Below, one piece after another: positions 54,261 to 64,000 of a DNA stretch of 64,000 nt (position 1 is its first letter; the number at the start of each line of letters is the position of its first letter). A program made the position numbers and the translations under genes. This DNA is from Eulemur rufifrons (taxonomy: Eukaryota; Chordata; Mammalia; Primates; Lemuridae), in assembly GCF_041146395.1 (NCBI RefSeq), contig NC_090996.1:29536738-29600737 (forward strand), read 5' to 3'. A model generated the notes under the pieces. That model saw only the letters and a list, made by a program, of their open reading frames with translations. It had not been told where the DNA came from and did not search any database.

Positions 54261-54599
54261 ACTTAAATAAAATAATAAATATGACCATTTGTATAATATT
54301 GCACAATTAGGCTGTTTCTAATTTTCCGCTATTATACAAAACCTGGTACCAATTTTGTTCGCATTTTGACTTTAAGATTTTTCTTTTCTTTCCTTGAAAG
54401 CCTTACTACTGTTTAAAAAGGGGCAATATTTCTTCTTGCATTGAGATAAAGAAAAGAACTGAACACACACGGGTGGAGGGGGGTATTCCTTCTACTGAGG
54501 GGCAAGCCACAGAAAACTCTTCCTGGGGAGAACTGTGGAGAATCAGGAACTCCTTGGCAGGTTCTGTATCCTTAGGGATCACCTGCTAGTATCAATTAC

Positions 54600-54790
54600 T
54601 GAGCTCACATAGGACTGTCACGTATATAATCCCATTTCATCCTGATTCAACCCTGCCAGATAGGTGCTCTCTCCATTTTACAGAGGAGGAGACTGAAGCA
54701 GCCGCTTTTCCAAAGGCTAATAGCCAGTGGGTAGCAGAGCTCGCATTTCAGACGAAGACCCGGCCGCTTCTCTGAGCCCTGGTATGCTAC
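54600..54790 (-). repeat. MIR SINE
   Basis: 'attttacagaggaggagact' and 'gctaatagccagtgggtagc' match reverse-complement MIR. Confidence 0.78.
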
Positions 54791-55489
54791 CCTCTGCTTG
54801 TCCTGAGAAGGGATCGACTCTGGCAAGGGCTTTGACCCAGGAGAATGAGACTTGGTAGAAATAATAACCACAAAAGAAAACTCAAAGTGGCAGCAGTTAT
54901 AAATTAGTAAAATTTGTTGTGGTCCAAATGCTGATCTATGAAGCAAATCTTTGTAGAATTTAGACACAAAAGAAATGACCCCAGTAAAAATATTTCCCCC
55001 CACCAAAAAAAAAAAACAAACTAGAAACAGTTTAACTTTGCTATGTAAGACATTGATCTAGGAATTAAATTAGCTTAATGGAGTTTGCTTTGGAAAAATG
55101 CTTCCTTAGTGAAAATTCATCAATGTCAGTATATTTCTGACTTTAGAATTTGTACCCACAAACTCAGAGTCTAATGTGATCCTAGGTCGCTGTTTGGAAG
55201 CCAGTTTTAGACCATCTCATGTTGATGGCAGATACAGTCTCCACGTAGGTTGAGCATCTCTTGCCAAAGTAAACACTTTCGAAGGTTGTCATGCCTCAGT
55301 GGTACCAGTTCTGGGGGCCATGAATGTCCTTTCCCCACCAAGAGCCCTGAACCTGGGTATCTGATGATGCAAACCACCACCATCGCTTCTCCGCAGAGCA
55401 ATATCGTCACTGCCAATCTCCTGAATTTCACCGGTATCTGCAAGTACAAAACACTTTCACTTCCATTTTAATCCATTCAGCAGCCAGCC

Positions 55490-55610
55490 CTGTAATAAAG
55501 ATATTGTTTCCTCATCTCACAGATGAGAAAACTGAAGCTCAGAGAGGTCCCATGACTGGGCCTCACTCACAGACCTGGTGAAGATGGATCTGAATTCTGG
55601 CCACTGTTCT
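55490..55610 (-). repeat. MIR fragment
   Basis: 'ctcacagatgagaaaactga' and 'agctcagagaggtcccatga' match the MIR core in reverse. Confidence 0.75.
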
Positions 55611-57299
55611 GCAGTTGCCCAAACATGCTGACTGGCCTAACATGTAGATGTTTTCCTCTTTTTGGAAGGGCTCTCTTTGACCTGAAAAATACATTCAGTT
55701 GTCATCGAAGAGATGTTTAATTTTCAGCAACATTTTCAACTAGACCTCCAGCATACATACATACACATGCACACACGTGCACACTCTGCTTTCATTAATT
55801 CATCAAAACAAGTCGATGTCTCATTAAAGGCTTCTTGAATGTTAATGAATGAATAATTAACTTTAACTATATAATTAGCCTTTAAGTGTGCTGAGACCCC
55901 CAGAGAGCATCTGAAAACATGCATAAGAAGATGATGAGCTAAAACCGGAAACTTTTGATTAGGAAATGTCAAGCCTCTTGACAATACAAATCTCTGTCCC
56001 CAAGGGGACCAGGCCTTCCCTATGGGGCATTGTCTTCCCCTGTGTCCAGGAAATCAGATGTCTCGGGGCTAGGAGTGGACTCTCAAGGCCATTGTGCAGG
56101 GTATAAGAGAAACCGACTGCCTGGAGTAACGGGGTCAGACCTGCACACTTGAGAATGCTGTAGCAGCTCTTCAGAGCTGTCAAAATACCTGGCAGGAAAT
56201 CGCTCGGTTAAAGTAGCATGGGGCACATGTGACATCCCTCCTTACTTAGCTTCTTTGCTAATTTACAGAGAGGAGGTCTTATTTCCCCCTCTCATTCTGA
56301 ATTGCTGTCATTTCTAATCATTTGCATTCCTCGAGGACTGCCGGTGCCAGAGAGGGTGACAGCACCCACACAGCCTCTAAGATGCCTGGAGGGGGCTGGG
56401 GGCATGTCACGCAGCCAGGGCAGCACAGCATTCCTTTTGGGCTCCAGTTCTGCTCCATGTCGGGAAGTTGAGGTGTCGTCTGATCTGTCACAGATGTTGG
56501 AGAGGAGGGATCCTTCTCCGTAGGTAGTGGAGACAGAGAGGTGTGGAGCTGGCATTGAACCCAGTGCAGGCGGGAGCTCTGTCCCGGTCACAGGTAACGT
56601 CTCACGGTTCTCAGACCTTGTCCCTTGAGCCTCGTCCTGCCCAGTGGGAAAAAGGACAACCCTGGGACCTCCCAGGAGCACGAAGACGATTTCCTCTTAA
56701 AAAGAAGGTGACAGTGCCCGCCGAGCAGAGAAGATTAAGTGGGTTCCCTCCCCTGCAAGCCCTCCATTGCACTTTCAACTGGCTGCTCTTAGCTCTAGGG
56801 ACCAGCCCCTGCAGTGACATCCGTCTGTCTATGTTGTTCCAAACTAGCGCTGCCAACCGCAGGCTGCAGCCTCACGTGTCACTCTGGCTCCAGCAGTCGT
56901 AGCTCAACTCCCCCAAACGCTTCTGGTCCAAACTGGGCTTCGGTTTCAGGTGACCTTTTACTCTTGCTCACCCTTTACCTTCAACAAGCAGCTATGACCA
57001 TCTCTATATGTAAATGTCTCCTGAAGGATTGGGGTAGGACGCATTAGGGGCAAGAGAAGTTTTCTATGGTAGTAACTCCAGCCCCTTCCCACGGCTCTGC
57101 GTCCAATGGGGAAGCAATCGGTGAAGCTGAACCACCCACCAAACTCTGGCTGCTTGGCCCCATCCTTGCCTCTTCTTTCATAACGTTTGGCTTGACTGAT
57201 CGCTGTAATCCCTGATCTGAATTTCCCGAGTAACCGACAGAGCTGCCTCCACTTAGTCCACAAGTCTTAGGGATGACGTGGCTTGGTCATCGCGGTTAT

Positions 57300-57490
57300 G
57301 TCTGTGGCCTTTGGCATCAGACTGTGCAGGTCCAAATGCTGCTTTTAGCACTTCTAGTTAGGGTGATGATATTGAGTTGCTTTAATGGTGCCTCAGTTTC
57401 CTCCTCTGACAATGGGAATAGCAGTAGGATACCCATTCCTGCACAATGAGAAGAGTAAATAAAACAAGATAAGGCATATAAAGTATCCAG
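57300..57490 (+). repeat. MIR SINE
   Basis: 'ggcatcagactgtgcaggtc', 'gtgcctcagtttcctcctct' and 'gcatataaagtatcc' follow sense MIR order. Confidence 0.7.
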
Positions 57491-57574
57491 AACTGGATTT
57501 CTCACATAGGATGTATAAAATTTGTGAGCCCCTTTGCCGTAAAATCTGAATCCGATTGAATGCATCTATGTGTT

Positions 57575-57745
57575 TTGAGCAGTTGTTCGTGCCAGACGCT
57601 GCACACACACTTTGTTTATACAATATCACTTTAGTCTCAAGGGTCCTCTGAGGGCAGATGTTGTCAGCTCTGCTTTGCAGAGAGAAAATCGAGGCTCAGA
57701 AATACAGGTGCTTTGTCCAAAGTCTCTGACTGCAAAGCTCGCTCT
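57575..57745 (-). repeat. MIR fragment
   Basis: 'gttcgtgccagacgctgcac' and 'agagaaaatcgaggctcaga' are reverse-complement MIR blocks. Confidence 0.65.
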
Positions 57746-57884
57746 CCAGTGCATCTGCGATTTGCATTTCTTTTCTTTTTAACAACAGGAACAATTATTT
57801 TTTTTCCCAATTGAAAATAGCTCAAAAATAGACCTTCTTGGGTGAGAGCAAGAATAAGAAGGGGAACCCAGCGTCCTGCTGGGG

Positions 57885-58080
57885 CTGGGCTGGCCACTAC
57901 AATAGCCACCAGCCACTTGTGACCACTTACATTAACATCTGCATGAATGACATTAAATAAAATTAAAAACTCAGTTCCTCAGATTCGCCAACTGGATTTC
58001 GAGTGCTCCATACCCAACCTAGACAGAACAGACACAGAGCGTTTCCATTATTGCAGAAAGTTCTGTTGGACAGTGTTGCC
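57885..58080. mobile_element. MER3-like hAT-Charlie element
   Basis: 'ccaccagccacttgtgacca', 'aattaaaaactcagttcctc' and the end 'agttctgttggacagtgttg' resemble MER3. The name is from memory. Confidence 0.62.
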
Positions 58081-59139
58081 TGAGAAGGTTTTGTAGAACA
58101 GAGTTTGGAAACATCACTGGTGAGCTCCAGGCTGCTTTAGCATCTCCGACCTTGTGTCTTTGTAGAAAAAATAGAAAAATAATTAATAATAATAATAGTG
58201 ATATCTCATTACTGGGCAGTCGTGAGGTCCCAGTGGGACAGTGTATGAAAATGCTGTGCACTTTTATAAAGGACCACGAGAACACTGGCCATCTCTAGCA
58301 GAGGCGGCTGTGTAAACCCCAGCACATTTATAAACATGCAGGTGTCTGTGGCCATTACATTTTGACCCCAGATCTCTGGAATCATTGATGAGAGAGAGAA
58401 ACCTAGCTCATGTGGCCCTATGGTTTTCTTCCTGTGTTGTTATCACTTTGGTTCCGATGTGGCCCCAAGGTGACAAAGTCAGGCCATGGTCCCTGGCCAG
58501 ACCCCTCTAGCCAGGCACGCCAATGTGTAATTGCTTTGCTCACACTCAACCACGTCCTATTTGTGATCATCCTGCCTCTGATTTGACAGCATTATGCTTT
58601 TACAAACTTGGTTCCCTGAGAAAACTTCCTTTTTTTCCTTTCTGCTCATCTGGCTGCTTTTTGCTCAGCTCAAAACGATTTGTCATGAAATATGGTACCG
58701 ATTTACAGAAATCTGTGCCTGTCTGTAAAATACCAATTTAAACTGCTGTGGGCTGACTCTCGTGTGGTTGCGAGGTCCATGTTTAGATTTCCAACCCTGC
58801 AGTGAGTCAGGGTGGGGTGGGTTAAAAGGATGGCAAGAGGTTTCACCCTATGAATACCAACAGCTGGCCTTAACGTTCGAATGCTCCCATAGGCACACAT
58901 GTGTGTTTATATTTGTTTTTTGAGGAATTGAGAGATGAGAGTTAGGTGAGACTTAGGAAGTCTAAGTAAAACCAAGGTTCTCGGCATCTCCATGGCAACT
59001 TAAATCTGTGAAGTACTGACGCTGCAAGCACCTCGGCTTTATTAAGAGGGCAATGCCATCTGTGGCCTGAAGTTCTCAGGATACGTAAGTCTCAACTTCC
59101 CTGTTGGTAGTCACGGAAGGTGACTATTGGCTTACAAAA

Positions 59140-59330
59140 TCACAGAATGCCACAGCTGGGCAAATATCGCAGCAAGACCACAGGGACCATGTCCTCTCAT
59201 AGATGAGGAACCAGCAATCCAAAAGAAGGAAGTGACTTTCCTGAGGTTGCCCCACCATCTAAGGCTGGACTCGAACTCAGATCCCTTCTACCTGTTCCTA
59301 CAGTGCTCCTGTGACACACTCTACTGTAGA
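59140..59330 (-). repeat. MIR-type fragment, diverged
   Basis: 'cctctcatagatgaggaacc' and 'gactttcctgaggttgcccc' resemble the MIR core in reverse complement. Confidence 0.5.
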
Positions 59331-59922
59331 ACTCTTCATCCCATATTTCTGCAGGTCTCAGTGTCCCTGGCTGCCCAGAAATGCTGCTTCCTGTTGGTTT
59401 GTCAGCTCTAGGCTGTCATCACTGTTGACAACACCCAGCTTTCTTCTGCTGCTTGGGTGATCTGATTCCTTTTGAATACTCTCAGAGCTGAACGCCTCAT
59501 CTCTGATCCCCCAGGCTTGAGATCAAAGCTTCAGAGTCTTTCTATGGGTGAGACAAGCCCTGTAATTATGCCCCATCTCAAATTATTACAGAAACAAACA
59601 AACAAAAAAATTGAGATGAAGAATGTGGCTGTAAACCTTCCAAATAGTTTCGTTCCTACGGGGAGTCCTCCAGCAGCTGTCTCTGAAACGATGAGGCATT
59701 TCTCTTTGCCACTTTTATTTTTCTTTGCTTCACTGTTTTATGTTTTTCTGTTAAATAAAGAAAGGCAATAAAGTTGAGAAAGTGTCAGGAAGTGGAATCA
59801 TCTCCGATTTTGTTTTCCTACCTGTTTTAGAGCTGACACATCCAGCCCTGATTCAGCCTGGTTAAATAACTTTAACATTTGGAAGCAATATGCGTGCGTG
59901 CTATTGAAAAGATTACTTGATG

Positions 59923-60083
59923 CTTTTTTTTTTCATTTTTTTTTTATTTCAGCATATTACAGGGATAGAAATATTTAGGTTACATACATCGCCCTTGCCC
60001 CACCTGAGTCAGAGCTTCAAGCATGTCCATCCCCCAGACGGTGCAGGATGGACACACTTGGAGCTCTGACTCGGGTGGGGCTT
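59923..60083 (-). mobile_element. Short L1 3' end with inverted copy of its own 3' UTR
   Basis: A T-rich start, then antisense L1 3' UTR ('atatttaggttacatacatc', 'catgtccatcccccagacgg') up to about 60045. The same 36-bp region is then repeated in the opposite direction at 60046-60081. The 3' UTR matches the L1 at 18468. The whole insertion is only about 160 bp. Confidence 0.8.
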
Positions 60084-60372
60084 GTTTTTTAGGGGTGCTA
60101 GCTGGGGGGTACATACAGGACTTCTGAGTTGATGATAAATGTCCCCGATTTTGAACTACATGGTGATTTCAAGGATGTATACACACCTAAAGATTTATTG
60201 AGTACTTTATTGCCTATAAGTGATACCTTAATAAAAATAAATATATCAAAAAAAGAATTTAAAAGTGCTACATTTATTGATATGAAAATACATTCAGTAT
60301 GTGTGAAATGACAGAAAAAAACAATCTGTGAAATAGTTTGTATGGTATAGTCATATTTTCAGGGTTAAAACA

Positions 60373-60482
60373 AGGGTTGGCAAACTACAGCCAATGGACC
60401 AATCTGTTTTTGTAAATAACATTTTATTGGGACAGAGCAGAGTTCATTTGTTTTCACATTGTCTATGGCTGCTTTGGTGCTA
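60373..60482 (+). mobile_element. hAT-Charlie (MER58-like) element, first part
   Basis: 'gttggcaaactacagccaat' and 'ttgtctatggctgctttggt' are the sense 5' half of the same family as 12815-13135. It is interrupted by an LTR and resumes at 60880. Confidence 0.82.
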
Positions 60483-60879
60483 TGTATGAGTTTCCCGGGG
60501 CCGCCAAAACAAAGTAGCACATGGTTCTGGAGGCTGGAAGTCCAAGATCAAGGTGTTGGCAGGACCACGCTCCCTCAGAAGGCTCTAGGGAGAGATCCAG
60601 GCCTCTCTCCTGGCTTCTTCTGGTTCCTGGGCTTGTGGCAGCTAATCCAGTCTTTAAGTGGTGTTCTCCTTCTGTGTATATCTATGTCCAAATTTTGCCT
60701 ATTTATGAGGATGCCAGTCATAGTGGATCAGGGGTTCACCCTCTACTTCAGTACAACCTCATCTTAACTAATTACATCTGTAATGACCGTTTTTTTCAAA
60801 TAAGCTCACATTCCAAGGTATTGGGGGTTAAGATTTCAACATATGAATTTGGGGGGTGGGTACAGTTCAGCTCCTAACA
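60483..60879 (-). mobile_element. MLT1-type solitary LTR inserted in a hAT element
   Basis: In reverse complement it starts near 'gttaggagctgaactgtacc' and ends near 'ccgggaaactcatac'. 'ttctggaggctggaagtcca' and 'atttcaacatatgaatttgg' are MLT1 landmarks. Flanking gctat and cctac may be a decayed 5-bp target-site duplication. No retroviral genes accompany it. Confidence 0.82.
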
Positions 60880-60975
60880 CCCTACAACAGCAGAGTTGAG
60901 TAGTTGCAACAGAGACTGTGTGGCCCACAAAGCCTAGATTATTTTAATACCTTGTCTTTACAGAAAAAGTTTGCC

Positions 60976-60986
<11 letters not shown>
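60880..60986 (+). mobile_element. hAT-Charlie (MER58-like) element, second part
   Basis: 'acaacagcagagttgagtag' and 'acagaaaaagtttgccaacc' complete the element that begins at 60373. Confidence 0.82.

Positions 60987-61008
<22 letters not shown>
60982..61008. repeat. (TG)n microsatellite
   Basis: About thirteen TG units, starting at the very end of the hAT element. Confidence 0.95.
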
Positions 61009-61014
<6 letters not shown>

Positions 61015-61606
61015 ATAAACATAAAAAATTTGGAAGGTTCTTCACCAATATGTTAACTGAGGTTGCTTCTGAATTATGGATAATTTTCATTTTAATTGTA
61101 TTTTTAATACTGTATTATTTGGATTTTAAGAAATTATGATGCAATAATTTTTGTTTTATAAATAATCAGTACACATATTTCTTTTGTAAGAAAAAGACAT
61201 TGTTCCTATATAATATCTCTCCCTGTCCTGTGCACTACCAACAAATTCTCCTGTCCCCTAATGGTTTATTTTGTTCTGATGCAAACCTGTCTAAATAGGC
61301 CACCGTTCTCCACTGTTGGGAGTGTTAAGGGCAAACACTTAGCAAACCAGCAAACTCGACTGTTTACTCACTTGGGTAGATGGATTCTTCGTGTCCTTAT
61401 TTAGCTGCCTCTTATACATTGGGGAGAAAAGGTTCTGGCTTTTATCTCCTCATTAAAAATAGATCCTTTTATGACGAAAGGATGGAGCGGCCATGAGTCA
61501 TCATCCCCAGCATGAAAGAAAGTTTGTGATGCTGGATCAGGCCTCAGGAGGACCGTGCAATGGTACCCAACCACCCCCGTGACTCCCTGGTTTCTTGTCA
61601 TTTCAG

Positions 61607-61794
61607 GAAGCTCGATGCTTTCATCTATGATGCGGCGGTCTTGAATTACAAGGCCGGGAGGGACGAAGGCTGCAAGCTGGTGACCATCGGGAGTGGGTAC
61701 ATCTTTGCCACAACTGGTTATGGAATTGCCCTCCAGAAGGGGTCTCCTTGGAAGAGGCCGATTGACCTGGCCCTGCTTCAGTTTGTGGGTGATG
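61607..61794 (+). CDS. GRIN2A: GRIN2A coding exon: S2, second part
   Basis: A 188-bp exon (human c.2169-2356, residues 723-786). It begins by completing G723, then [14 protein letters not shown], where D731 binds the ligand amino group and Y730 packs on it. C745 follows (GRDEGCKL); its disulfide partner near M4 lies outside the window. The stretch [15 protein letters not shown] leads to [13 protein letters not shown]. Residue 774 is encoded by CCG (Pro, 61758-61760), where I recall Gln in human GluN2A and at the matching position of GluN2B. The exon ends one base into codon 786 before gtaaga. Acceptor 'cttgtcatttcag'. It is otherwise as expected. Confidence 0.97.
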
Positions 61795-63034
61795 GTAAGA
61801 TCCCCGGGTGACCCCCTACCATGGTGGGGACTTGAGACCCTCACACTCTCTCTGTTTTCTAAGCGGCTGTCCAGTGGATGTTTGTATAACGAGTTTGCTC
61901 ACTGAAGGTATTTACTGAGTGCCTGTCACATGCTACCAGCGTTCTTCAGTTGCTCTAATGGAAAGCAATTTTAGATAACTACATTTTAAAAAGTATTCTG
62001 AGGACACAGAAGCATCTCTCGAGCATCTCGTCCTCAATTCCTCAGTGAATCGAGGAAAGAGTTAAATAGGTTCAGAGAAAAACAATCAGCAGGACAGTCC
62101 CCGAGTGTCAGGAGGCTGGAGTTGAGGAACCCTGCTTTAGAGCATTATATAAGTAGTCTACAATACGTCCTCATCTCTATTCTCTACATGCTAGATTTCA
62201 AACTCCAGAGAAAAGATTCGTGATATGTTTGGGATCAAAGACTCTTTTTTGGACCCATCAGAAGTGACTAGGGGTAGAGTCGTATTGCACTAACATGAGT
62301 GGCTCATGGTATTATCCTATGGAGGAATGAAGGAAAGGCAGTCACTAGAAAACAGGGAGAATCCCATGGGATTTCACTATAGTTCATCCCTTAACGTGCG
62401 AAAAAATTTACAGTTTTCACCCTCGTGGGGTTTATAGTCCAATGAAATTATGGCATTTATGGAACTATACAGCCAGCTGAGCCAACTGTGTCCCCAGAAG
62501 CATTTCCTTCTGTCTCCCTTCCTACTTCATAGCCGGTGATCTCACTGCAGCCCGAGTTTCCTGGCATGGTACCAACCTGCCATTTCCAGACAGGAAAGGC
62601 AAAGTCAGCACAGATAGCAGGTTAACACCATAGACGTTCTCAGTGTGAGTAGGACACAAAAGCTCAGGGCATAGGTCAGAAGCCCCATTCAAGAACAGGT
62701 GGAGGCTATATTCAGAGACAGTGAGAGAATATGCTGTGCTTGTCCACAGTCGGGAGAGGGAAGTCCAGCAGCCACTACAGTCAAATGCAAAATCCAGATA
62801 AGCAGAGGTTAGTGCACAGCGTTGGTGTGAACTTGAACATGGGGCGTAATTCCTTGCAGCTTCTTCTCTTCTCTCTACTCCTAGAATTAAACCCTGGATT
62901 CTCACAGTGTCATCAAGCATTTTAAATGTATTTTATATTTAACTCTCAAATAAGAACATCTGATTCTTTGAATTCCCTATAGGGCATTTGTACCTTCCTC
63001 AGGTCACTGGCCATGTTCTCTGCTGTGTAATAAT

Positions 63035-63440
63035 GATTTGTGGCTATGTTGGTCAGCGTTCGCTGTGAAATCTTAGAGGCATGCAGCAATAAACATTTAC
63101 TTTGCTCATGGGAGTGCAGGCTGCGTGGAGAAGCTCTGACTCAGGCTGGGGTGTGTATGATGGCTCTACTTTCTGCTGCAAGCACAAAGGTCAACAGTGT
63201 GGTCTCTGCTCCACGAATGTTTATTCTGGGTCTCAGGCTGAAGGGGCGCCAGTTACCTAGGGGCAGCCCTTTTCCTGGCTATGTCAGAGGCACAGAAAGG
63301 AACACATAACTGCACATGCACATTTCAAATCTCTGCTTTGTCATGTTCGTGTCTGCCAACACCCTCCTGTCTAAAGCAAGTCAGATGGCCATGTCCGTGG
63401 TCAAGGGATTGAAGGTACACACTAATGTTTATGGGAGTAG
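63035..63440. repeat. Old interspersed repeat, family not identified
   Basis: 'tctgggtctcaggctgaagg', 'cagttacctaggggcagccc' and 'taaagcaagtcagatggcca' are phrases I recognise from a common old mammalian repeat, but I cannot name the family with confidence. Confidence 0.45.
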
Positions 63441-63789
63441 TTTTGAAGTTTCATGGCAAGAAGTGTGGACATTGAAGAATTGGGGCCAATTGCTTTGTCT
63501 ATCACAGGGGTGCTTAAGCACCCTTACATAGGTGAACTACTCAGCACACAGTTGTCTTGTTTCCAGCATTTATCAAAAAACCCTGAACATAACAGGTAAT
63601 TGGTCAACAAAGGATTGAATGAATAATACATGTCTGTATGAATGGTTGGTGTTGGGATGTATTTCATTTGACAAGATGTGATGGTATCTGTCAGTCTGGT
63701 ATGTGTGATGGGTATCTGTCAATTAAGTGAGTTCTGAGTCTAACTCTACCCACCATTGTCATCACTCTCACAACATCTGTTATGAAACA

Positions 63790-63975
63790 GCTAACACATT
63801 TAGGGACTAGGATATGTCAATCATCATATTGGATGCATCATACGTGTTCTTTCATTTAATCTTCATAGCAGCATTATGAGGTTAAATATTGTTTATGCCC
63901 ATTTTACAGATGAGGAAATTGAAGCTCAGAGGGCTTTTGAGCCCCTTAGCTAGCAGCAAAGCCTCTACTTCAGGG
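63790..63975 (-). repeat. MIR SINE
   Basis: 'tttcatttaatcttcatagc', 'cattttacagatgaggaaat' and 'tgaagctcagagggcttttg' match reverse-complement MIR. Confidence 0.82.
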
Positions 63976-64000
63976 ACCTTACTCTAGAAGGGGGTCAAAG

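Larger units (their letters stand above)
61795..64000 (+). other. GRIN2A: Intron, 5' part (at least 2206 bp), phase 1
   Basis: Starts at gtaaga. The next exon (end of S2 and M4) is not reached. It holds an unnamed old repeat at 63035-63440 and a MIR at 63790-63975; the rest shows no recognisable feature. Confidence 0.92.

Noticed and set aside
56292..56902. Overlapping open frames on both strands in a GC-richer patch
   Set aside because: Frames on both strands with no recognisable protein, splice sites or CpG-island promoter; composition effect.

Overview
This is a vertebrate nuclear genomic window, not microbial DNA. It holds the middle of one large split gene on the + strand, GRIN2A, which encodes the GluN2A subunit of the NMDA-type glutamate receptor. 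Seven internal coding exons are readable, at 23989-24194, 29748-29916, 30026-30179, 35245-35370, 38833-39062, 46080-46240 and 61607-61794. All have GT-AG borders. Their lengths (206, 169, 154, 126, 230, 161 and 188 bp, total 1234 bp) join without a frame break. Using human residue numbers from memory, they cover about residues 375-786, or c.1123-2356. The ligand, pore and disulfide residues then fall where the literature places them (R518, N614, S689/T690, D731). The gene start, most of the amino-terminal domain, M4 and the long C-terminal tail lie outside the window.

The organism is most likely a strepsirrhine primate (lemur, loris or galago). The Alu at about 12398-12679 has the central-linker and right-arm style I know from strepsirrhine Alus. 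Two L1 3' ends (18468-18962 and near 59923-60083) carry a 3' UTR that I associate with that group. MIR, L2, MER5, MLT1 and AluJ-like fossils are as expected in a primate intron. I cannot name the species.

Layout: 1-23988 is the end of a long intron full of old repeats. 23989-24194 encodes the end of the amino-terminal domain and the start of ligand-binding segment S1. 29748-30179 holds two S1 exons separated by an intron of only 109 bp. 35245-35370 encodes M1. 38833-39062 encodes the pore loop and M3. 46080-46240 and 61607-61794 encode most of S2. The exons act as one unit: S1 and S2 form the glutamate clamshell, and M1 to M3 form the channel it opens.

I see no second gene, RNA gene, CpG-island promoter, CRISPR array or integrated bacterial-type system. 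No previously undescribed biological system is evident. The points most worth a second look are a proline codon where I recall glutamine in other GluN2A and GluN2B subunits (61758-61760), a run of about 140 bp without AG and almost purely pyrimidine at the 46080 splice acceptor, a G-quadruplex motif in the sense strand of an intron, a pair of unclassified repeats sharing an open frame, an inverted L1 tail, and several nested transposon insertions. Family names and human numbering come from memory; no database search was run.
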